Translations under genes and position numbers: made by a program
The notes under the pieces: generated by a model
Database searches by the model: none
What the model saw: only the letters and a program-made list of their open reading frames with translations
Told to the model about the DNA's origin: nothing
NCBI GenBank assembly: GCA_009760855.2
Contig: WPIO01000167.1
Location: 119,501-183,500, forward strand
Direction: 5' to 3'
Length of the DNA stretch: 64,000 nucleotides
Source: Cristatella mucedo
Lineage: Eukaryota > Bryozoa > Phylactolaemata > Cristatellidae
Part shown: one piece after another, positions 59,906 through 64,000 of the stretch
Layout of the letters: each line of letters begins with the position of its first letter
Numbering within the stretch: position 1 is the stretch's first letter

Positions 59906-60700
59906 AGGGGGTAAAGCAACTAAAAATGGATATGTGTTTAATGTTACTGATAGTACAAATCCTGTTAGATTACACATCAGTAATCCTAGTCTGTTTCGAA
60001 TAAAGATTTTAAGATATGTTTCAAGAAGTTCATTAGCAATAACTTAATAAAATAATAAAGATTCTAATAATAATTTTTTTTTATAGAGTTACAGGTGGAA
60101 CTGAACAAACAATAAAAATAAGACCTGCAAATTTACTCAGCACTGTCAGATGATGTAAATATTGGTATTGTAGATATGATTTATAATTCTGTAACATAAT
60201 CAAGTATAACTGCATATAGGTTTAAAATAGGAGTTGATACTGCCACTTCTAACCCTGGGATTAAAATGCCTCTTGGTTGGACATTTCTTGCTAGTAAATC
60301 TAGTATTTCTGGTATACTCGGCTTCACTGGTTCTGCTTATATAACTAATTTAAACTTCTCAGCAATCTATCCCAACATTACTCCTGCTGATAGTACCCCA
60401 AATGTTGACTTTATTTCTGAAAATGAAGCTTTTGTATTTTATCTAAATCTAATACTTGTACAAACGATGGCTTGTGGAATAAGTTTTATGAATGGAAGAG
60501 AAAAGCAATTATTAGGAAGTTTAGCATGCAATTTTCATCAATGATAGCAAACGGTGTACGATCCAAATACGATTGAATATCATAATATTACTAGTGAATC
60601 AGTTCCCGATATAATAATTACTGTTACAGATCAAAATTTAAAACTATTAGGTTTTGATTCACACTAAATTACTGTTGGTATTGAAATTGTTGAATTCTAA
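59906..60700 (+). pseudogene. first structural gene (P1), plus-strand copy
   Basis: The blocks match the minus-strand copy in order: TKNGYVFNVTDSTNPV, VTGGTEQTIKIRPAN, DDVNIGIVDMIYNSVT, PLGWTFLASKSSISGILGFT, MNGREKQLLGS and VYDPNTIEYHN, ending EIVEF and TAA at 60698. In-frame stops include two TAA in a row near 60,045, one TAA where the other copy has CAA, and TGA-TAG at 60542-60547; that TGA lies opposite TGG (53829-53831 on the minus strand). Confidence 0.5.
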
Positions 60701-60708
60701 TATAAGAA

Positions 60709-61559
60709 ATGTCAATGAGATTGACTAAAACAAATAGTTCTGATTTCGAAGGCATGGTTCACCAATTATACTTGGATCTCATTCAGGTTATAATAAGATT
60801 GGGTTGCGGAGAGTAGAATTTACTTATACAACTAGAAAAATATAAATGTTACTACTGGAGTAAATGATAGGCTTTGGTATGAATAAAGTCTCACAAGTGT
60901 ATCAGCATTCTCTATAATATTTCTGCAAGGGTATTATGATAATAGTAAGATTGTTAGTGCTCTCAATTCTGCTTTAGCAAAACACAATGCTTTGTATAAC
61001 TCAATAAATTGAAATAGCGGTTTTACAATTTAGTGTTGATAGAGATAAAATAATAATGCAAGTAACTCCTGATTATGTTGTTTAACTTGGAAGCAATGCC
61101 TCTGGAGTCATACATTCAAATGATGATACACTGGGTTTCAACTCAAACCGACAATATCAACAGCATCACTTGATCCTGCAGATATTGGTGAAACTGCTTA
61201 CAAGGCTATAGAGAAAACAATGTATTTCTCTTGTACCTCTAAAGCATGGAATAAGATGCTACCACCTGATAAGAGTAGAGTAAAATGGAATGGTCTTAAT
61301 TGTGATTTATTTGATCCGTTACAAAGTATATTGAAAGAAGAAAAGGTTTTTTAGAGCAATCTTTATATCTATATATTATTGATATTGATGATAATGATAC
61401 TGGAGATAAATTGGTTTACATGTTCCTAACATATTGTATTTACCAACACGTAGAGATATAGATTCAAAAAGTACTTTTAAAATCATTTTAACAGATCGAA
61501 ATGGAAGCGCAGTTATTATTATCACTGATGTATTTGTAACATTAGAAATTTCGAAGTAA
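60709..61559 (+). pseudogene. second structural gene (P2), plus-strand copy
   Basis: The ATG lies nine bases after the P1 stop. The blocks are SGYNKIGLRRVEFTYTT (after a frameshift), GVNDRLWYE, DRDKIIMQVTPDYVV, ASLDPADIGETAYKAIEK and SKAWNKMLPPDKSRVKWNG, ending LEISK and TAA at 61557. Several TAA stops and frameshifts are present. The close packing of P1, P2 and the next gene (ATG at 61569) is typical of compact virus genomes. Confidence 0.5.
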
Positions 61560-61568
61560 TATAATGCA

Positions 61569-62172
61569 ATGGTTAACTATGCAAGAGTAGGGCATGGTAA
61601 AGTAAGAGGAGGAAAATATTATGGATAAGAAAATCTAGATAAAGTAATTGATGGTATTGGAAAAATAGCACCTGTAATAACTGGAAAAACCGGTCCGAGC
61701 ATGAACATTGCGAATAAAGTTATGAAAAAGCATCAAGCAAGAAAAATAATTTAACCATTAAGCCAAAAAAGGAAAAAGTGGATATAGAATATGCTAGCAA
61801 ATGTCAAGAACTAGATGATAGACTTGAAGAAGAAAGAAAACAGAAAGAATACCAAATATGAACTAGAGAATCGTAAAAAAGAAGAAGATTGTAATAGAAA
61901 AATAAAAGATGAAGATTTTGAGATTAAATGTGCAATACTTGACAAACTTGAACCAAAAAGTAAAAAATAATCACAAAGTTAAACTTGACGAAGATCCAGA
62001 AGTACTAGATTAATCTGAAACTCTTAAAAAGAATGACCCAAAAGCATATACAGAAATTGAGAAGCTATTCAAGGGAAATACTGTTGCTCCTGCTGTTGTT
62101 ACTAGAGATGATGGTTATGGTGGTAGAATGAAAATGGTTAGTGCTGGATTATATATTCGATCTATACATTAA
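61569..62172 (+). pseudogene. small Gly-rich virion-protein-like gene, plus-strand copy
   Basis: From its ATG it gives GHGKVRGGKYYG, a TAA, LDKVIDGIGKIAPVITG and a Lys-rich stretch. After frameshifts come charged coiled-coil-like frames (CQELDDRLEEERKQKEYQ) and a C-terminal DDGYGGRMKMVSAGLYIRS with TAA at 62170. The same order is seen at 52772-52190 on the minus strand. Confidence 0.45.
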
Positions 62173-62189
62173 TTTTTAGTTTTCTATAT

Positions 62190-62381
62190 ATAGAAGAAAT
62201 AAATAAATAAATAAATCCTAGCTGATAAAACAGCCTCTTTTGTATAGCGACAGAAGAGCCTTTACGGCTATCACCACCGCTTGCAGTGGCGATAAAGGAT
62301 CGCCCCACCGCAGGAATCGAACCCACGACCTCAGGACCAAGGCCGTGAAAGCAACCGCCGTACCCAGTGTGCCATCACGGA
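62190..62381 (-). mobile_element. tRNA-derived SINE
   Basis: Read on the minus strand, the head has a near-consensus A box TGGCACACTGG (62374-62364) and a perfect B box GGTTCGATTCC (62323-62313), the internal promoter of RNA polymerase III. The head starts at about 62381 with CCGTGATGG. A GC-rich body follows, and the element ends in an (ATTT)n tail at 62,215-62,197. It sits exactly between the Gly-rich gene and the capsid gene, in AT-rich DNA, and its composition is unlike its flanks. No clear target-site duplication is seen. It could also be called a tRNA pseudogene, but the body and tail favour a SINE. Confidence 0.75.
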
Positions 62382-62382
62382 A

Positions 62383-63905
62383 ATGGCAAGTAGAACTATG
62401 CAAAGCATACTTGAATTTAGTGATCCTAGTTTTCCTAATGACAAAATTAAGGATTACCAATACAGTGAGTTTTGCCAAATGAATGGAAAGGAAACTAATA
62501 GCATTGCTAGCAAACTAGTTACATTCTTTGTTCCAGGGAAAAACAAACTTGTTATGTGTTGTAGGATGCATATCTACTGCTTGAAGGTGAGCTTCAAGTT
62601 CCTGCAGGTCCTGCTGATGCTAATGGAGTTATTCCTTATGGTCCTCCTGAAAGATAAATTGCTGTTGGTCTTGGTAATGATGCCGGTGATTGGTTGTATA
62701 ATACTGTGACAGTTAGACTTGATACTGAAAAAGGTAAAAATATTGGATTGATGGTTGAAGTATGAACAGTTTCAATACTAATGGGATTGCTATGTTATCC
62801 AAATGATTGTAACAGAACTGAAGGATCTGCAACTGCTTGGAAAAAAGCTGAGGCCACTTCCTTAGATGATATGGTTTTAACTAGTTCTTATACTAGTCCT
62901 GCTGCTGGAGCAGTTGCTAATAATATTGCATTTATGTATAGATGGAGTATTATAAACAATTTTGTTGCTACCGTTGGAACGTTTTGTATTTCACTTCCTC
63001 TATCAAGAATTTCTCGATTGCGTGATGATATGAATAAAATCCTTTATAATATTCCATTTACTCTTGAAATGACAAGTGTTGGATGAAATGATTTTGATGC
63101 TATAAAGACTGGTGTAAGTGGAACAGCAGCAAGTCAAGATAATGCAATTGTTTCTTGAGGTGTTGCTCTTGCAAACGGTTGTGGTGTTTGCACAGATTTA
63201 AAAATTGCTATATCAAAAATGAGACTAATAGTTCCGTTAGTAACTCCTAAGAAAACTATTCAAAGGGCACTTGCTGATATTTCAATGGAGATATCTAAGA
63301 GACTAAAATTAAACTATAGAGCTAGACGGTATGAAAATGTTACTGTTAATAGTACAAACCAAGGTACTAGCTATACTAGAACAGCATCTGCACAAAATGA
63401 TATTGATAAAGTTAGGTGGTTGATTGTTGTTGCTCAAGGCTATAATAAATACAATAGTTATACGGGCAATCAATGTGCTTATAACCATTGCTATATAAAA
63501 AGCGATAGTATTACTGCTAATGGATCTAAGCAACATTCCAGTGTTACAGGGAGTAGGTGACCAAAACTTGGAAAATGTTCAATTGCATATATGGATTTAA
63601 CAACGTTAAGAAAACAATATCTTGGACTGAATGGAGGAACTGAACCAGTTTGTGTTACTTATCCTGAATGTTTAACACTTTACTTTATTCATGTTATTGA
63701 CTTGCAATACAATTATGAACCTCGTATAGTAACATTACACTCGGATTTAGCAATTGAATTAAATATAGTATATGATGATGTCACAACACTAATATTGCAT
63801 TACATAACTGTTTGTGAAAACACTGTAGAACTAACGTCAAATAAAAATACTTCAAACTTTAGTTGTAGTAGAGGATTTAATGTTTATGACGTAACATATA
63901 CTTAA
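62383..63905 (+). pseudogene. major capsid protein-like gene, plus-strand copy
   Basis: The ATG at 62383 opens ILEFSDPSFPNDKIKDYQYS, matching the N terminus of the minus-strand copy. A frameshift near 62,567 leads to AYLLLEGELQVPAGPAD. A TAA follows at 62,656, then DWLYNTVTVRLDTEKG, YPNDCNRTEGSATAWKK, GTFCISLPLSRISRL, AISKMRLIVPLVTP, LNYRARRYENVTV, DKVRWLIVVAQGYNKY, AYNHCYIKSD and LILHYITVCENT, with TAA at 63903. Four in-frame TGA codons (62763, 63084, 63156, 63558) are the main interruptions after the TAA; the frame between 62,660 and 63,905 is otherwise uninterrupted. The gene belongs to the same capsid family as the other copy. Confidence 0.65.
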
Positions 63906-64000
63906 CGAAATTAAAATTACTAGGTATATTGCAAAAGACGTTGTATCCAAGGTTCAGATTAGTGGAAAAAATCTGTGTTTTCAGATATTGGAGGATCAGA
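63906..64000. other. AT-rich tail of the window
   Basis: This is the start of the region that would hold the gene seen downstream of the capsid gene in the minus-strand copy. It is too short to tell. Confidence 0.3.

Noticed and set aside
62300-62381. Functional tRNA gene
   Set aside because: A and B boxes are present but the body, the (ATTT)n tail and the poor cloverleaf suggest a SINE.
46439-64000. Host nuclear genetic code with TGA as Trp
   Set aside because: The array homeobox gene and the LINE frames use TGG for Trp and read normally with the standard code; any recoding would concern only the virus ancestor.

Overview
The window is animal nuclear DNA. It contains a spliced homeobox gene with canonical introns, non-LTR and LTR retrotransposons, a tRNA-derived SINE and decayed capsid-gene virus relics. 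Three blocks are visible.

Block 1 (1 to about 830) is the 5' end of an LTR retrotransposon on the minus strand: a Gag-like reading frame and a probable LTR.

Block 2 (about 830 to 46,390) is a GC-richer tandem array with a period of about 4.8 kb: nine near-complete units and a tenth, older, rearranged one. Each unit carries one minus-strand gene for a caudal/Cdx-type homeodomain protein. Its model is a 71-nt upstream exon without ATG, a long N-terminal exon, a 167-nt exon with the first 44 homeodomain residues, and a last exon with homeodomain residues 45 onward. The introns join in phase, and one falls at homeodomain position 44/45, a site I recall as typical of Cdx genes. Units 2, 3 and 8 are intact and encode about 357-358 residues. 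Unit 9 is open but has one extra codon in the homeodomain. Unit 1 has lost a splice acceptor, and units 4, 5, 6, 7 and 10 are broken by frameshifts or deletions. Every unit also has a degenerate minisatellite of about 87 bp beyond the gene's 3' end. Most have a promoter-like cluster of YY1-, ETS- and kappaB-like motifs, a (CGG)n tract in the homeobox intron, and a spacer with a palindrome made of two facing TCGTAAA words. A calcareous sponge is a reasonable guess for the host, because sponges of that class are reported to have a Cdx gene, but the sequence alone does not prove it.

Block 3 (about 46,400 to 64,000) is AT-rich. It holds relics of a Polinton/Maverick-like double-stranded DNA virus element: a retroviral-type integrase, two copies of a capsid gene module in opposite orientations (minus strand 49.2-54.65 kb, plus strand 58-64 kb), and a fibre-like protein. 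The module keeps the same order in both copies: two structural genes, a small Gly-rich gene, then a major-capsid-like gene. These genes carry frameshifts and stops, but TGA recurs inside otherwise open frames and three times lies opposite TGG in the other copy. Two families of LINE-type retrotransposons (48.07-49.0 and 54.65-59.9 kb, partly nested) and a SINE (62.2-62.4 kb) interrupt the relics.
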